The notes below the pieces were generated by a model. The model searched no databases and was not told the DNA's origin. It saw only the letters and a program-made list of their open reading frames with translations. Of a stretch of 64,000 nt of DNA, positions 22,445-31,115 are shown piece by piece. The translations under genes and the position numbers were made by a program. Source of the stretch: Prauserella cavernicola (GTDB taxonomy: Bacteria > Actinomycetota > Actinomycetes > Mycobacteriales > Pseudonocardiaceae). The stretch lies in assembly GCF_016595675.1 (NCBI RefSeq), contig NZ_JAENJH010000002.1, forward strand, positions 62,001 through 126,000. Direction: 5' to 3'. How positions within the stretch are numbered: the stretch's first letter is position 1; every line of letters begins with the position of its first letter.

Positions 22445-23427
22445 TGCGCGTTGCACCCCTCTTCGTTCAGCGGGCCGACCGACGGCAGCAGCAGTCCGCA
22501 GATGTAGTTGTCGAACCAGCGGCCGTTGCCGATCGTGTTGTTGAAGACCCGGATGAAGGGCGCGAACCGGCGGATGCCTTCGGACAGCGAGTCCTGGTTG
22601 CGCTGCAGCATCGCCGTGAGCTGGTCGAGCTGGGTCAGCACGGGATCGAGCTGGCCGCGGTTGTCGTCGACGAGGCCCTGCAGTTCGGTGGCCAGTGCCT
22701 GGCTGCCCTGCAGCAGCGACGAGATCGCCTGCTGCCGCCTGGACAGCTCGTCGAGCAGCAGGTTGCCGTCCTCGATGAGCCTCGTCAGCTCGGCGTCGCG
22801 GTCGGCCAGCGTCTGACTCACCTGCCGGGTGTTGGACAGCAGGGTCGACAGCTGCTGGTCGCGCGAGGCGATGGTGTCGGAGAGCTGCGAGAGCCCGTTG
22901 AGCGCGCCGCGCACGTCGTCCGGGGTGTCCGCAAACGTTTCCGACAGCACGTCGAAGCTCTGCGCGAGCTGGTCGGTGTCGATCTCGTCCACGGTCTGTG
23001 AGAGCCCGCGGAAGGCCTCGAGCACGTCGTACGGCGCGACCGTGCGCTCGCGCGGGATGGTCTGCGCCGGGTCGAGCGTGTTCTCGCCGAGCGGGTCGAG
23101 CGCCACGTACTTCTGGCCGAGCAGGGTCTTGATCTTGATCGCCGCACTGGTGCGATCGCCCAGCCACGCGTCCTTGACCTTGAACGACACCCGCACCCGG
23201 TCGCCTGCCAGCTCGACGTCGGTGACCTTGCCGACCTTGACCCCGGCGACGCGGACCTCGTCGTCGGCCTGCAGACCCGCGGCCTCGCTGAAGTCGGCGG
23301 TGTAGGTGGTGCCCCCGCCGATGATCGGCAGGTCGTCGGAGTTCAGCGCCGCCACAGTGCCCAGCACCATGAGCACGATGCCGACGATCGCGATGGGGAT
23401 CGGGTTGCGCTTCTGGAAGCTCTTCAT
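22441..23427 (-). CDS. mceC: MCE-family protein MceC
   Basis: 328 aa, start ATG at 23427. A basic N-terminus (MKSFQKRNP) precedes a transmembrane anchor (about 10-28), an MCE domain (about 38-115, YTADFSEAAGLQADDEVRVA) and a helical domain. The C-terminus carries two Cys (ICGLLL and EEGCNAQ) that could form a disulfide outside the cell. ATGA overlaps on both sides tie it to mceB and mceD. Confidence 0.88.
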   Translation of the reverse strand: MKSFQKRNPIPIAIVGIVLMVLGTVAALNSDDLPIIGGGTTYTADFSEAAGLQADDEVRVAGVKVGKVTDVELAGDRVRVSFKVKDAWLGDRTSAAIKIKTLLGQKYVALDPLGENTLDPAQTIPRERTVAPYDVLEAFRGLSQTVDEIDTDQLAQSFDVLSETFADTPDDVRGALNGLSQLSDTIASRDQQLSTLLSNTRQVSQTLADRDAELTRLIEDGNLLLDELSRRQQAISSLLQGSQALATELQGLVDDNRGQLDPVLTQLDQLTAMLQRNQDSLSEGIRRFAPFIRVFNNTIGNGRWFDNYICGLLLPSVGPLNEEGCNAQ

Positions 23428-24458
23428 GGCGAGATGCACCGCTCCCTGCTCACGGGCGCGACCGGCACGTCGACCGGCGCGGACATCAGACCCGGGATCT
23501 GCACGCTGCCCTCGGCCGAGCAGAGGAAGAAGTTGAACCACGAGCCGTAGTCCGCGGTCGCGGACAGCCTGGTGACCTTCTCGGGCAGGAAACGGATGAA
23601 GTGCTCCACGATGGGTTCGCTGTCGTTCAGGTTCCCCGCGAGCGCGCCGAGCGCCTCGATATCGGCCTTCAACGGCGCCCTCGCCTCGTCCAGCAGACCC
23701 GACGTGGTCTCGGTGAGCTCGCCCAGCGACTCGATCGCGTCGCCGATGGGCTCGCGGTCGCCGGCCAGTCCCGACACGAACTGCTGCAGCCGCACGATGA
23801 GGTCCGACAGCTGAGGGGTGCGCTCGTTGACGGTGGTCAGCACGCTGTTGAGGTTGTCGATGACCTCACCGATCACCTGGTCCTTCTCGGCGAGCGTCGT
23901 GGTGAGCGACGCCGTGTGCGCGAGCAGGCTCTCGACGGTGCCGCCCTCGCCCTGCAGGACCTGGATGATCTCGAACGAGAGCTTGTTGGTGTCCTCGGGC
24001 GACAGCGCACGGAACAGCGGCTTGAAGCCGTTGAACAGCTCGGTCAGGTCCAGCGCGGGCCTGGTGCGTTCCACCGGGATGTTGTCGCCGGGCGCGAGCT
24101 TCCCTCCCGGCTCACCGTTGCCCTGGTCGAGCGAGACGTAGCGCTGGCCGACGAGGTTGCGGAACTTGATCGTCGCCGTGACACCCGCGGGCAGCGTGCG
24201 GCCCGAGTCGACCTCGAACTCCACCTCCGCCTGCCTGCGGTCGACGATCCGGACGTCGCTGACCTGGCCGACCCGCACGCCCGCGATGCGCACGTCGTCG
24301 CCTGCCAGCAGCATCGCGGCGTCGGTGAAGCGCGCCGTGTAGGCGTTGGTCTTGGTCAGGTTCACGTTCGCGATGCTGATGCCGAGGACCGCGGTGAAGA
24401 CCACGGTGACCACGATGAAGATGATCAGCTTCGTCAGCGGAGCTGCCAGTCCCCTCAT
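23424..24458 (-). CDS. mceB: MCE-family protein MceB
   Basis: 344 aa. Signal anchor at about residues 9-30 (KLIIFIVVTVVFTAVLGISI), MCE domain (about 38-115, with TDAAMLLAGDDVRIAGVRVG), then a helical region. The two C-terminal Cys (FFLCSAEG and RERCISP) mirror those in MceC. It overlaps mceA by 4 nt and mceC by 4 nt, so the six MCE subunits are almost certainly made from one transcript in equal amounts. Confidence 0.88.
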   Translation of the reverse strand: MRGLAAPLTKLIIFIVVTVVFTAVLGISIANVNLTKTNAYTARFTDAAMLLAGDDVRIAGVRVGQVSDVRIVDRRQAEVEFEVDSGRTLPAGVTATIKFRNLVGQRYVSLDQGNGEPGGKLAPGDNIPVERTRPALDLTELFNGFKPLFRALSPEDTNKLSFEIIQVLQGEGGTVESLLAHTASLTTTLAEKDQVIGEVIDNLNSVLTTVNERTPQLSDLIVRLQQFVSGLAGDREPIGDAIESLGELTETTSGLLDEARAPLKADIEALGALAGNLNDSEPIVEHFIRFLPEKVTRLSATADYGSWFNFFLCSAEGSVQIPGLMSAPVDVPVAPVSRERCISP

Positions 24459-25807
24459 TCGACGGTCACCTCCGCGCCCCGGTACGCGGGCGCGACGAGG
24501 AGCGAGCCCCAGCCCGGCACGTCGCTCGCCTCCATCCCGAGCTCCGGCCCGATGAGCTTCGACAGCAGCGCGTACTCGCCGGGCGTGTTGGCCGGGTTGC
24601 CACCCGCGGTGGTGCCGTTGCCGTTGTAGCCGCCCGCGTTGGCCGCGTTGTTGGCCGGGTTCAGCCCGTCGTTCTGCGTGCGCGCGGGCGGCGGAGCCTC
24701 AGTGCCGTCCACGAGCGGCCCGTCCGGCGGGTACTGCGGGAACGGCTCCGGGTACTCGTCCATCGCGTAGCAGCGCGGCCCGCGCTTGTCGCCGTAGACC
24801 GGCTCGTCCTGGCCCGGCTCGTAGGGACCGCGGTTGGTGGTGATCTCGATGGTCGCGTGCAGGCCGGGCTGATCGGTGCCCTTGCCGAGCGCCTCGTCGA
24901 TGCGCGGCAGCAGGTCGGCCATCTGCCCGATGAAGCACGGGTACTCCGGCGAGTACTCGGCGAGCAGTTCGGCCGTGGGCCGCGCGGTCTCGCCGAGGCT
25001 GATGAGGTTCGCGGAGTTGGCCTCCAGGAACGACCGCAGGTCCGTGGAGGCGGTGGTGAGCGTTCCGTAGAGGGTCTGCAGGTTCTGTTCCTGGTCCACC
25101 ACGGTGCGGCTCGTGGTCCGCAGGTTGTCGAGCGTGCGCACCAGATCCGGCGCCGCCACGTTGAGGTTGTCCGAGAACTCCGCGAGCTCACGCAGGTTCT
25201 GCTGCAACGCGGGCAGGTGCGGGTTGAGCTCGCCGACGTAGGCGCCCAACTCGGACAGCGTCGCGCCCAGTTGTTCTCCCCTGCCCTGCAACGCTGTCGA
25301 GATCGCGGTGAGCGTGCTCGAGAGCTTCTGCGGCTGCACCGCCTGCAGCACCGGCATCAGGTTCTCGAGCGCCTGCTCCAGCTCGATGGCACTGGACGTG
25401 CGGTCCTGCGGGATGACGTCGCCGTCGCGCAGCGCCTGCGGCGAGGCCTGCTGCGGGATCTCCAACGACACGAACCGCTCGCCGAACAACGTCTTGGGCA
25501 GGAACCTCGCGGAGACGTTGCTCGGCACGAGCGGCGCCTGCTGCGGGTCGAGGTGCAGCGTCAGCTGGGAGCCCGACTCGGTCGGCGAGATGTCGGCGAC
25601 GCTGCCGACGATCAGCCCGCGCACCTTGACGTCGGAGTTCTCCGCGAGCTGGTTGCCGATGGTCTCGGCCTCGAGCGTCACGCTCACGAACTTGGTGAAG
25701 CTCTTGTTGTAGATCGCGATGCTCAGGTAGACCCCACCGACGAGCACGGCGATGAGCAGCAGACCCAGCAGCCTGCGGCGCAACGTGACCATGGCGGCGC
25801 CCCTCAT
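24455..25807 (-). CDS. mceA: MCE-family protein MceA
   Basis: 450 aa; MVTLRRRL at residue 6 is an alternative start. Basic N-terminus and anchor (about 13-31), MCE domain (about 40-120, FVSVTLEAETIGNQLAENSDVKVRG), long helical region, and a Pro/Asn/Gly-rich tail (NNAANAGGYNGNGTTAGGNP) likely disordered. It is the first MCE subunit after the two permease genes and overlaps yrbEB by 4 nt. Nothing in the sequence identifies the lipid carried. Confidence 0.88.
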   Translation of the reverse strand: MRGAAMVTLRRRLLGLLLIAVLVGGVYLSIAIYNKSFTKFVSVTLEAETIGNQLAENSDVKVRGLIVGSVADISPTESGSQLTLHLDPQQAPLVPSNVSARFLPKTLFGERFVSLEIPQQASPQALRDGDVIPQDRTSSAIELEQALENLMPVLQAVQPQKLSSTLTAISTALQGRGEQLGATLSELGAYVGELNPHLPALQQNLRELAEFSDNLNVAAPDLVRTLDNLRTTSRTVVDQEQNLQTLYGTLTTASTDLRSFLEANSANLISLGETARPTAELLAEYSPEYPCFIGQMADLLPRIDEALGKGTDQPGLHATIEITTNRGPYEPGQDEPVYGDKRGPRCYAMDEYPEPFPQYPPDGPLVDGTEAPPPARTQNDGLNPANNAANAGGYNGNGTTAGGNPANTPGEYALLSKLIGPELGMEASDVPGWGSLLVAPAYRGAEVTVE

Positions 25808-26640
25808 CCCGCGATCCTCACCGTCGTGTCGGTGCCCCAGATGGCGAAGCCGATGAAGAAGTTCACCACGGCGACGGTGACGATCGACAGCCGCACGGCC
25901 CGGCCCACCGCGACACCGACGCCGGCGGGGCCGCCGGAGGCCCGGTAGCCGTAGTAGCAGTGCGTCAGGATGATCAGCACGCTGAAGATCAGCACCTTCA
26001 GGAACGAGTAGAAGACGTCCTGCGGTGGTAGGAACATGTCGAAGTAGTGGTCGTAGGTACCCGCCGATTGGTCGTAGATGTAGATGACGACCAGCCGCGA
26101 CGCGAGGTAGGAACTCAGCAGCCCGATCACGTACAGCGGGATCACCGCGACGAACCCGGCGATGATCCGCGTGGTCACCAGGTACGGCAGGCTCGGCACG
26201 CCCATCACCTCGAGCGCGTCGATCTCCTCGGAGATCCGCATGGCGCCCAGCTGCGCGGTGAACCCGGCACCGACCGTCGCCGACAGCGCGAGCCCGGCCA
26301 CCAGCGGCGCGATCTCACGGGTGTTGAAGAACGACGTGAGGAACCCGGTGAACGCCGACGTGCCGATGGAGTTCAGCGCCGAGAAGCCCTGCAGGCCCAC
26401 GAGCACACCGGTGAACAACGTGAGGCCGACCATCACGCCCACCGTGCCGCCGATGACGGCGAGCGAGCCCGAGCCGAAGCTCACCTCGGCGAGCAGGCGC
26501 AGGACTTCCTTGGTGTAGCGCCGGATCGTCCTCGGTGCCCACGCGAGCGCGCGCAGGTAGAACGACATCTGGTCGCCGAGCGTGTCGAGCGTCTCGAGTG
26601 GACGGTTCGCGAGCTTCTTCGCGTTCTGGGAGAAGGGCAT
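25804..26640 (-). CDS. yrbEB: YrbE/MlaE-family permease B
   Basis: 278 aa, five to six membrane helices. The conserved MlaE loop is visible as ALSATVGAGFTAQLGAMRISEEIDALEVMGV (given as parts: GAGFTAQLGAM, then SEEIDALEVMGV), the coupling segment that contacts the MceG ATPase. With YrbEA it forms the heterodimeric inner-membrane core of the Mce importer. It starts 3 nt after yrbEA and overlaps mceA by 4 nt. Confidence 0.9.
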   Translation of the reverse strand: MPFSQNAKKLANRPLETLDTLGDQMSFYLRALAWAPRTIRRYTKEVLRLLAEVSFGSGSLAVIGGTVGVMVGLTLFTGVLVGLQGFSALNSIGTSAFTGFLTSFFNTREIAPLVAGLALSATVGAGFTAQLGAMRISEEIDALEVMGVPSLPYLVTTRIIAGFVAVIPLYVIGLLSSYLASRLVVIYIYDQSAGTYDHYFDMFLPPQDVFYSFLKVLIFSVLIILTHCYYGYRASGGPAGVGVAVGRAVRLSIVTVAVVNFFIGFAIWGTDTTVRIAG

Positions 26641-26643
26641 CGG

Positions 26644-27438
26644 CTAGTCCAACTTCGCAGGAACGACCTGCAGATAGATCAGCGTGATCACGAAGTTGAC
26701 CACGAACAGGAGCAGGAACGTGATGACGACGGACTGGTTGACGGCGTCCCCGACGCCCTTCGGCCCCGGTGGCGGGTTCAGCCCCCGGTAGGCGGCGACC
26801 ACCGCAGCGATGAAGCCGAAGATCAGTGCTTTCAGCTCACCCACCCACAGATCGGGTAGCTGGGCGAGCGCGGAGAAACTCGCGAGGTAGGCGCCGGGTG
26901 TGCCGTCCTGGAGCACGACGTTGAAGAAGTAGCCGCCGAGCACGCCGATGACGCTGACCATGCCGTTGAGCAGTACCGCCACGAGCATGCAGGCGAGCAC
27001 CCTCGGCACGACGAGCCGCTGGATCGCGGACACGCCCAGCACTTCCATCGCGTCGATCTCCTCGCGGATGGTGCGGGCACCGATGTCGGCGCAGATCGCC
27101 GAACCTCCCGCCCCCGCCACAAGTAGCGCGGTGACCAGCGGACTCGCCTGTTGCACCGTGGCGAGCACGCTGCCCGCGCCGGTGTAGGACTGCGCACCCA
27201 GCTGCTTGGCCAGCGACCCGAACTGCAGCGAGATGACGGCGCCGAACGGGATCGCGACCAGCGCCGTCGGCAGGATCGTGACGCTCGCGATGAACCACGA
27301 CTGCTGGATGAACTCCCGCAGCTGGAAAGGCCGCTGGAAGATGCCGCGGGCCACATCGAGGCCGAGCGCGAACAACTTCCCGGTCTCCCGCAGCATCCCC
27401 GCGCCGGGAATCTTGGCCGAGGAGGCCCGAGAACTCAT
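26644..27438 (-). CDS. yrbEA: YrbE/MlaE-family permease A
   Basis: 264 aa. It shows the MlaE signature GAGGSAICADIGARTIREE followed by IDAMEVLGV and several hydrophobic helices, including a C-terminal VITFLLLFVVNFVITLIYL. It pairs with YrbEB in the Mce importer. The ATG overlaps the mceG stop by 4 nt, which places the ATPase gene in the same operon. That is unlike M. tuberculosis, where mkl/mceG is separate from the mce operons. Confidence 0.9.
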   Translation of the reverse strand: MSSRASSAKIPGAGMLRETGKLFALGLDVARGIFQRPFQLREFIQQSWFIASVTILPTALVAIPFGAVISLQFGSLAKQLGAQSYTGAGSVLATVQQASPLVTALLVAGAGGSAICADIGARTIREEIDAMEVLGVSAIQRLVVPRVLACMLVAVLLNGMVSVIGVLGGYFFNVVLQDGTPGAYLASFSALAQLPDLWVGELKALIFGFIAAVVAAYRGLNPPPGPKGVGDAVNQSVVITFLLLFVVNFVITLIYLQVVPAKLD

Positions 27439-28583
27439 GAACGTCCTTGCTGCGGTGGTGGGGGCATCCGCTGGGCGTCGGAACTCTGGTTCGACTGCGG
27501 CTCACGCCAGCCCGAACCGGGCACCGTGGCGACGTCGTCGACGGGCAGCTGACCGCGCTGCGACGTCGTCACCGAGTGGCCGCCGACGCCGTAGTGCACG
27601 CGCTCCTCCGGCGTGAGCGACTCGATGATCCCCTCCTGCGCGGCGGGCGGCAGGGTGTGCAGGATCCGCATCACGCGGTCCTTGCGGCGGCGCACGCCGG
27701 TGCGCTCCGGCAGCCCGGGAGTGGGCTGGAGCTGCGGGACGACGCCGCGGACGTCGTCGGTGGAACCGTCGTGGTGCCCGGCGTCGGCCTGCGCCTGCTC
27801 GAGCGCCATCTGCGCCTGGTCCTTCTCCTCGGACATGCCGATCGGACCGAGCCTGCGGCCGTTGAGGAACTGCTCGACGACGGGCTCGTCACTGGTCAGC
27901 AGCACCTCGCGCGGGCCGAACATCACGAGCTCCTTGCGAAAGAGCATTCCGATGTTGTCGGGCACAGTGCGCGCGACGTTGATGTTGTGGGTGACGATCA
28001 GGATCGTGGCGTCGATCTGCGCGTTGAGGTCGATCAACAGCTGCGAGAGGTAGGCCGTGCGCACGGGGTCCAGACCGGAGTCCGGCTCGTCGCACAGGAT
28101 GATCTCGGGGTCCAGCACCAGCGCCCTGGCCAGCCCGGCCCGCTTGCGCATACCACCGGAGATCTCACCGGGGAGCTTCTTCTCCGCACCGGCTAGACCG
28201 GTCATCTCGAGCTTCTCCAGCACGATGCGCCGGATCTCGGTCTCCGACTTCTTCGTGTGCTCCCGCAGCGGGAACGCCACGTTGTCGTAGAGGTTCATCG
28301 AACCGAACAGCGCACCGTCCTGGAACAGCACGCCGAAGAGCTTGCGGGTCTCGTAGAGCTTGCTCTCCGAGCACCTGACGATGTCCACGCCGTTGATCAC
28401 GCACTTGCCGCGGTCGGGCTTGAGCAGGCCGATCATCGACTTGAGGAACACGGACTTGCCGGTACCCGACGGTCCCAGCATCACCGACACCTCGCCGGGC
28501 GGCAGGTTCAGCGTCACATCCCGCCAGATGGCCTGCTTACCGAAGGACTTGGTCAAGCCCTCGATGACCACCTCGGCACCCAT
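27435..28583 (-). CDS. mceG: Mce transport ATPase MceG (Mkl)
   Basis: 382 aa from the ATG at 28583, chosen because GGGAGG lies 4-5 nt upstream; the reading frame continues to 28760 but without coding character. ABC ATPase with Walker A GPSGTGKS (37-44), Q-loop LFQDGALF, signature SGGMRKRAGLARAL and Walker B IILCDEPDSGLDP. The C-terminal extension of about 130 residues beyond the ATPase fold is typical of actinobacterial MceG and may stabilise the complex. It powers YrbE/Mce lipid uptake. Its place next to rplL matches mkl in mycobacteria. Confidence 0.93.
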   Translation of the reverse strand: MGAEVVIEGLTKSFGKQAIWRDVTLNLPPGEVSVMLGPSGTGKSVFLKSMIGLLKPDRGKCVINGVDIVRCSESKLYETRKLFGVLFQDGALFGSMNLYDNVAFPLREHTKKSETEIRRIVLEKLEMTGLAGAEKKLPGEISGGMRKRAGLARALVLDPEIILCDEPDSGLDPVRTAYLSQLLIDLNAQIDATILIVTHNINVARTVPDNIGMLFRKELVMFGPREVLLTSDEPVVEQFLNGRRLGPIGMSEEKDQAQMALEQAQADAGHHDGSTDDVRGVVPQLQPTPGLPERTGVRRRKDRVMRILHTLPPAAQEGIIESLTPEERVHYGVGGHSVTTSQRGQLPVDDVATVPGSGWREPQSNQSSDAQRMPPPPQQGRS

Positions 28584-28668
28584 CGCACCTCCCGGAGCCC
28601 ATTCGCGGCAGCACGCCCCGAAACTTGCGTCACCCACATGCAACGAGTTGGGAGCACACAGGTTACTC

Positions 28669-28680
28669 ACCAGTTCTGGT
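28669..28680. promoter_or_regulatory. Inverted repeat upstream of mceG
   Basis: Perfect 12-bp inverted repeat ACCAG-TT-CTGGT, 85 nt upstream of the mceG start, just upstream of a possible minus-strand -10 (TAACCT, 28660-28665). The position suits a repressor site for the mce operon. The regulator is unknown. Confidence 0.35.
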
Positions 28681-28746
28681 CGGCGAGACACGACCGCGAC
28701 CGGCAAGAGTGGGAGCAAGGTAGCGCACGGTCGTTGTAGATGCACG

Positions 28747-28786
28747 AAAAGGGCGGGCACCCGGTGACCGGATGCCCGCCCTTTTT
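28747..28786 (-). terminator. rplJL terminator
   Basis: A 13-bp stem AAAAGGGCGGGCA/TGCCCGCCCTTTT with an inner CCGG hairpin lies directly after the rplL stop. T runs on both strands make it a classic intrinsic terminator, separating rplJL from the mce operon. Confidence 0.9.
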
Positions 28787-28807
28787 CAGCTCCGTGGAGC
28801 TACAAGA

Positions 28808-29194
28808 TCACTTGACGGAGATCTTGGCGCCGGCGGCCTCGAGCTTCTCCTTGGCGGCGTCGGCGGCCTCCTTGTCGACCTTCTCGAGCAGCGGCTTCGG
28901 GGCGCCCTCGACGAGCTCCTTGGCCTCCTTCAGGCCCAGGCCCGAAACGATCTCGCGGACGACCTTGATGACCTGGATCTTCTTGTCACCGGCACCCTCG
29001 AGGATGACGTCGAACTCGTCCTTCTCCTCCTCGGCGGGGGCAGCGGCAGCGGCACCCGGGGCGGCGACGACGGCAGCCGGGGCGGCCGCGGTGACGTCGA
29101 AGGTCTCCTCGAACTGCTTCACGAACTCCGAGAGCTCGAGGAGCGTGAGCTCCTTGAAAGCGTCGAGCAGTTCGTCGGTGCTCAGCTTCGCCAT
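28808..29194 (-). CDS. rplL: 50S ribosomal protein L7/L12
   Basis: 128 aa. N-terminal dimerisation domain (residues 1-32, [20 protein letters not shown]), an Ala/Pro-rich hinge (about 35-55) and a C-terminal factor-binding domain ([21 protein letters not shown] to the end). It forms the mobile stalk that recruits EF-G, EF-Tu and IF2. It follows rplJ by 49 nt and is followed by a strong terminator. Confidence 0.98.
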   Translation of the reverse strand: MAKLSTDELLDAFKELTLLELSEFVKQFEETFDVTAAAPAAVVAAPGAAAAAPAEEEKDEFDVILEGAGDKKIQVIKVVREIVSGLGLKEAKELVEGAPKPLLEKVDKEAADAAKEKLEAAGAKISVK

Positions 29195-29243
29195 GGTGGC
29201 GTTCCTTCCTTGTTACGACTCGCTGGTCGGGGGTGGTTGTCGG

Positions 29244-29801
29244 TCAGCTCTCGGCAGCTTCGGCAGCGCCATCGCCGGACTCGGACTCGGACTTGCGCTT
29301 CTCCTCGAGCGCGACGGCCAGGCGGGCGACCTGGGACGCCGGCGCCTGGAACAGCGCGGCGGCCTGGGACAGCTTCGCCTTGAACGCGCCCGCCGCCTTC
29401 GCGAGGAGCACCTCACGGCTGTCGAGATCGGCGAGCTGCTCGATCTCGGAGACCGTGAGCGGGCGGCCATCCATGTAGCCGCCCTTGATGACGAGGGCGC
29501 TGTGGTCCTTTGCGAAGTTCTTCAGTGCCTTCGCGGCGTCGACCGCTTCACCCTCGACGAAGGCGATAGCGGTCGGACCGACGAACAGCTCGTCGAGACC
29601 CTCGATGCCAGCGTCCTCGGCGGCACGCTTGACGAGGGTGTTCTTCGCGACCCGGTACTTGGCGGTGTCGCCGAGAGCGCGGCGCAGCTCACTGAGCTGG
29701 GACACGGAGAGGCCGGTGTACTCGGTGACAACGGTTGCCGAGCTGTTGCGGAACCTGTCCGCGATCTCGGCGACGGCCGCCACCTTGTCGGGCTTCGCCA
29801 T
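29244..29801 (-). CDS. rplJ: 50S ribosomal protein L10
   Basis: 185 aa, start [17 protein letters not shown] preceded by GAGAGGAGG. It anchors the L7/L12 dimers to the ribosome through its C-terminal helix ([20 protein letters not shown]). The C-terminal tail is acidic ([13 protein letters not shown]). In many bacteria L10(L12)4 represses its own mRNA through a leader structure. The roughly 200-nt leader here contains a stable hairpin that could serve such a role. Confidence 0.97.
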   Translation of the reverse strand: MAKPDKVAAVAEIADRFRNSSATVVTEYTGLSVSQLSELRRALGDTAKYRVAKNTLVKRAAEDAGIEGLDELFVGPTAIAFVEGEAVDAAKALKNFAKDHSALVIKGGYMDGRPLTVSEIEQLADLDSREVLLAKAAGAFKAKLSQAAALFQAPASQVARLAVALEEKRKSESESGDGAAEAAES

Positions 29802-29862
29802 GGTCGCCTCCTCTCTGGGCTAGGTGACCACTGGCGGGAGCCCGGACCCCCAACACGACAAA

Positions 29863-29890
29863 ACGCCCCGGCGCAGCAGGCGCGGGGCGT
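29863..29890 (-). promoter_or_regulatory. Hairpin in rplJ leader (possible attenuator / L10 leader)
   Basis: On the minus strand the sequence forms a stem of about 11 bp (ACGCCCCG-CGC with a bulge) followed by TTTTG, 61 nt before the rplJ start. This resembles an intrinsic terminator placed in a ribosomal-protein leader. L10-leader autoregulation is known in other bacteria; here it is an inference from position and structure. Confidence 0.5.
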
Positions 29891-30012
29891 CGATACACAC
29901 TCGTGTGCGGCGATTCCTCGTCCTCCTGCGCAGGCCGTCCGCCATGTTGCGGACCTTCGTTTCCAGAGCGAGTGCCCGGAAAGACCAGCGGTCTTCGGTA
30001 GAACCGTCGACC

Positions 30013-30018
30013 AATATA
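30013..30018 (-). promoter_or_regulatory. Candidate -10 of the rplJL promoter
   Basis: TATATT on the minus strand matches the consensus in five of six positions, in a region otherwise GC-rich. The transcript would have a leader of about 205 nt. The -35 is poor. Confidence 0.35.
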
Positions 30019-30114
30019 CGACAGCGCCCACGCGCCGTGACCAGCACCCCCTCCGACCGGGCGCGCAGCCCGGTGTCGCGGCCAGGGACCACATACCGTG
30101 CGCAAGCAGGCATC

Positions 30115-31035
30115 ATGGGTCACGTGGTGGAGCAGCGACCTGACGGACAGCCCGGCCCCGACGAGGGCAGGGCCGCCGAACCCGCGCCCGGATCGGACCT
30201 CCAGCCGGTACAGCCGGCGCATCCCGTCGAACCCGTGCAACCACCACAGCAGCCTCAGGAGCCCGATCCGGAACAGCTGCGCCAGTTCCAGCAGTTCCAA
30301 CAGTTCCAGGAGTTCCTGAAGTTCCAGCAGAGCCAGCAGCAGGGCGGCGAACTGGTCCCCGGACAGCAGCAGCAACCCGTGCCCCACACCCAGCACCACC
30401 CGGCACCCGCCGCAACACAGCAACTCGTCCAGCAGCCGCCGCAGCCTCCCCAACGACCCAAGGTCCCCGGCTGGCTGCGCTGGCTCGGCAAGAAGATCAT
30501 CGGCTGGCTGATCTTCTTCCTGCTCCTCGCACTGGCCCTGACGTGGGCGTACAACCACTTCTTCGGCTCCGACGAGGGAGACAGCACCGAGTCCGCGGCG
30601 AAGATGGGTGGCGGGACCTACCGCACCAACGAACTGCTGTCCGACGAACCGTACGAGGCGGTGCGCCAGGTCTACGACGCCATCGCCCAGGTCGACCCGA
30701 CCACCGACGAACCCCTGGTGGCCGAGGCCTGCGGCCGGTTCGACGAGCCCGTCCAGCAGTCGTTCGGCGAGCACCTCGGCTACCGCGACTGCCGACAGGC
30801 GGTACTGGCACTGAACAAGGAGGTCACGCACGTCAACGACTACGCCGAGTCGATCTACCCGCAGCCCTACGGCGGGGGCGCGACAACCGTCCGAATCGAC
30901 TCGTGCGACTTCGCCATCAAGGGCGGACCTGCGCTCGGAACCTTCATCGTGACCAAACAGGACTACGCCGACCAGTGGCTCATCACCGGCCACGAACGCG
31001 GTCCCGTCACCTGCTCCCCGCCGACGTCGAATTGA
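30115..31035 (+). CDS. Gln/Pro-rich single-pass membrane protein, function unknown
   Basis: 306 aa. An unusual cytoplasmic N-terminal region (1-115) is rich in Gln, Pro and Phe, with a near-periodic QFQQFQQFQEF stretch (residues about 58-72) and several poly-Gln runs. One transmembrane helix follows (about 126-143, IIGWLIFFLLLALALTWAY), then a roughly 160-residue outer domain. Four Cys in that domain (EACGRF, YRDCRQ, DSCDFA, PVTCSP) could form two disulfides. Start ATG at 30115 is preceded by a weak AGCAGG; GTGs at 30124 and 30127 are alternatives. It stands alone between rplJ and rplA, on the opposite strand. I do not recognise the family. Confidence 0.75.
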   Translation: MGHVVEQRPDGQPGPDEGRAAEPAPGSDLQPVQPAHPVEPVQPPQQPQEPDPEQLRQFQQFQQFQEFLKFQQSQQQGGELVPGQQQQPVPHTQHHPAPAATQQLVQQPPQPPQRPKVPGWLRWLGKKIIGWLIFFLLLALALTWAYNHFFGSDEGDSTESAAKMGGGTYRTNELLSDEPYEAVRQVYDAIAQVDPTTDEPLVAEACGRFDEPVQQSFGEHLGYRDCRQAVLALNKEVTHVNDYAESIYPQPYGGGATTVRIDSCDFAIKGGPALGTFIVTKQDYADQWLITGHERGPVTCSPPTSN

Positions 31036-31061
31036 GCGTCTGCAACGAAAGCTGCACGACA

Positions 31062-31098
31062 AAAGGGGCGGCCACCCGAATCGGGTGACCGCCCCTTT
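31062..31098. terminator. Bidirectional terminator between the membrane protein and rplA
   Basis: Ten-base stem AAAGGGGCGG/CCGCCCCTTT with an inner CACCCGA/TCGGGTG stem, lying between two convergent stops and flanked by A and T tracts. It serves rplKA on the minus strand and the unknown gene on the plus strand. Confidence 0.9.
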
Positions 31099-31115
31099 GT
31101 AGCTCGTCGCGAGCC

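Larger units (their letters stand above)
29802..30114. other. rplJ leader region and divergent promoter interval
   Basis: About 310 nt between rplJ (minus) and the Gln-rich membrane protein (plus), with no gene supported. It contains the rplJ leader with its hairpin and, further up, a -10-like TATATT on the minus strand at 30013-30018. No clear -35 (GTCACG) accompanies it. Confidence 0.5.

Noticed and set aside
28584-28760. Longer N-terminus for MceG
   Set aside because: The extension has no similarity to ABC ATPases and runs through the candidate promoter and part of the rplL terminator. The ATG at 28583 has GGGAGG.
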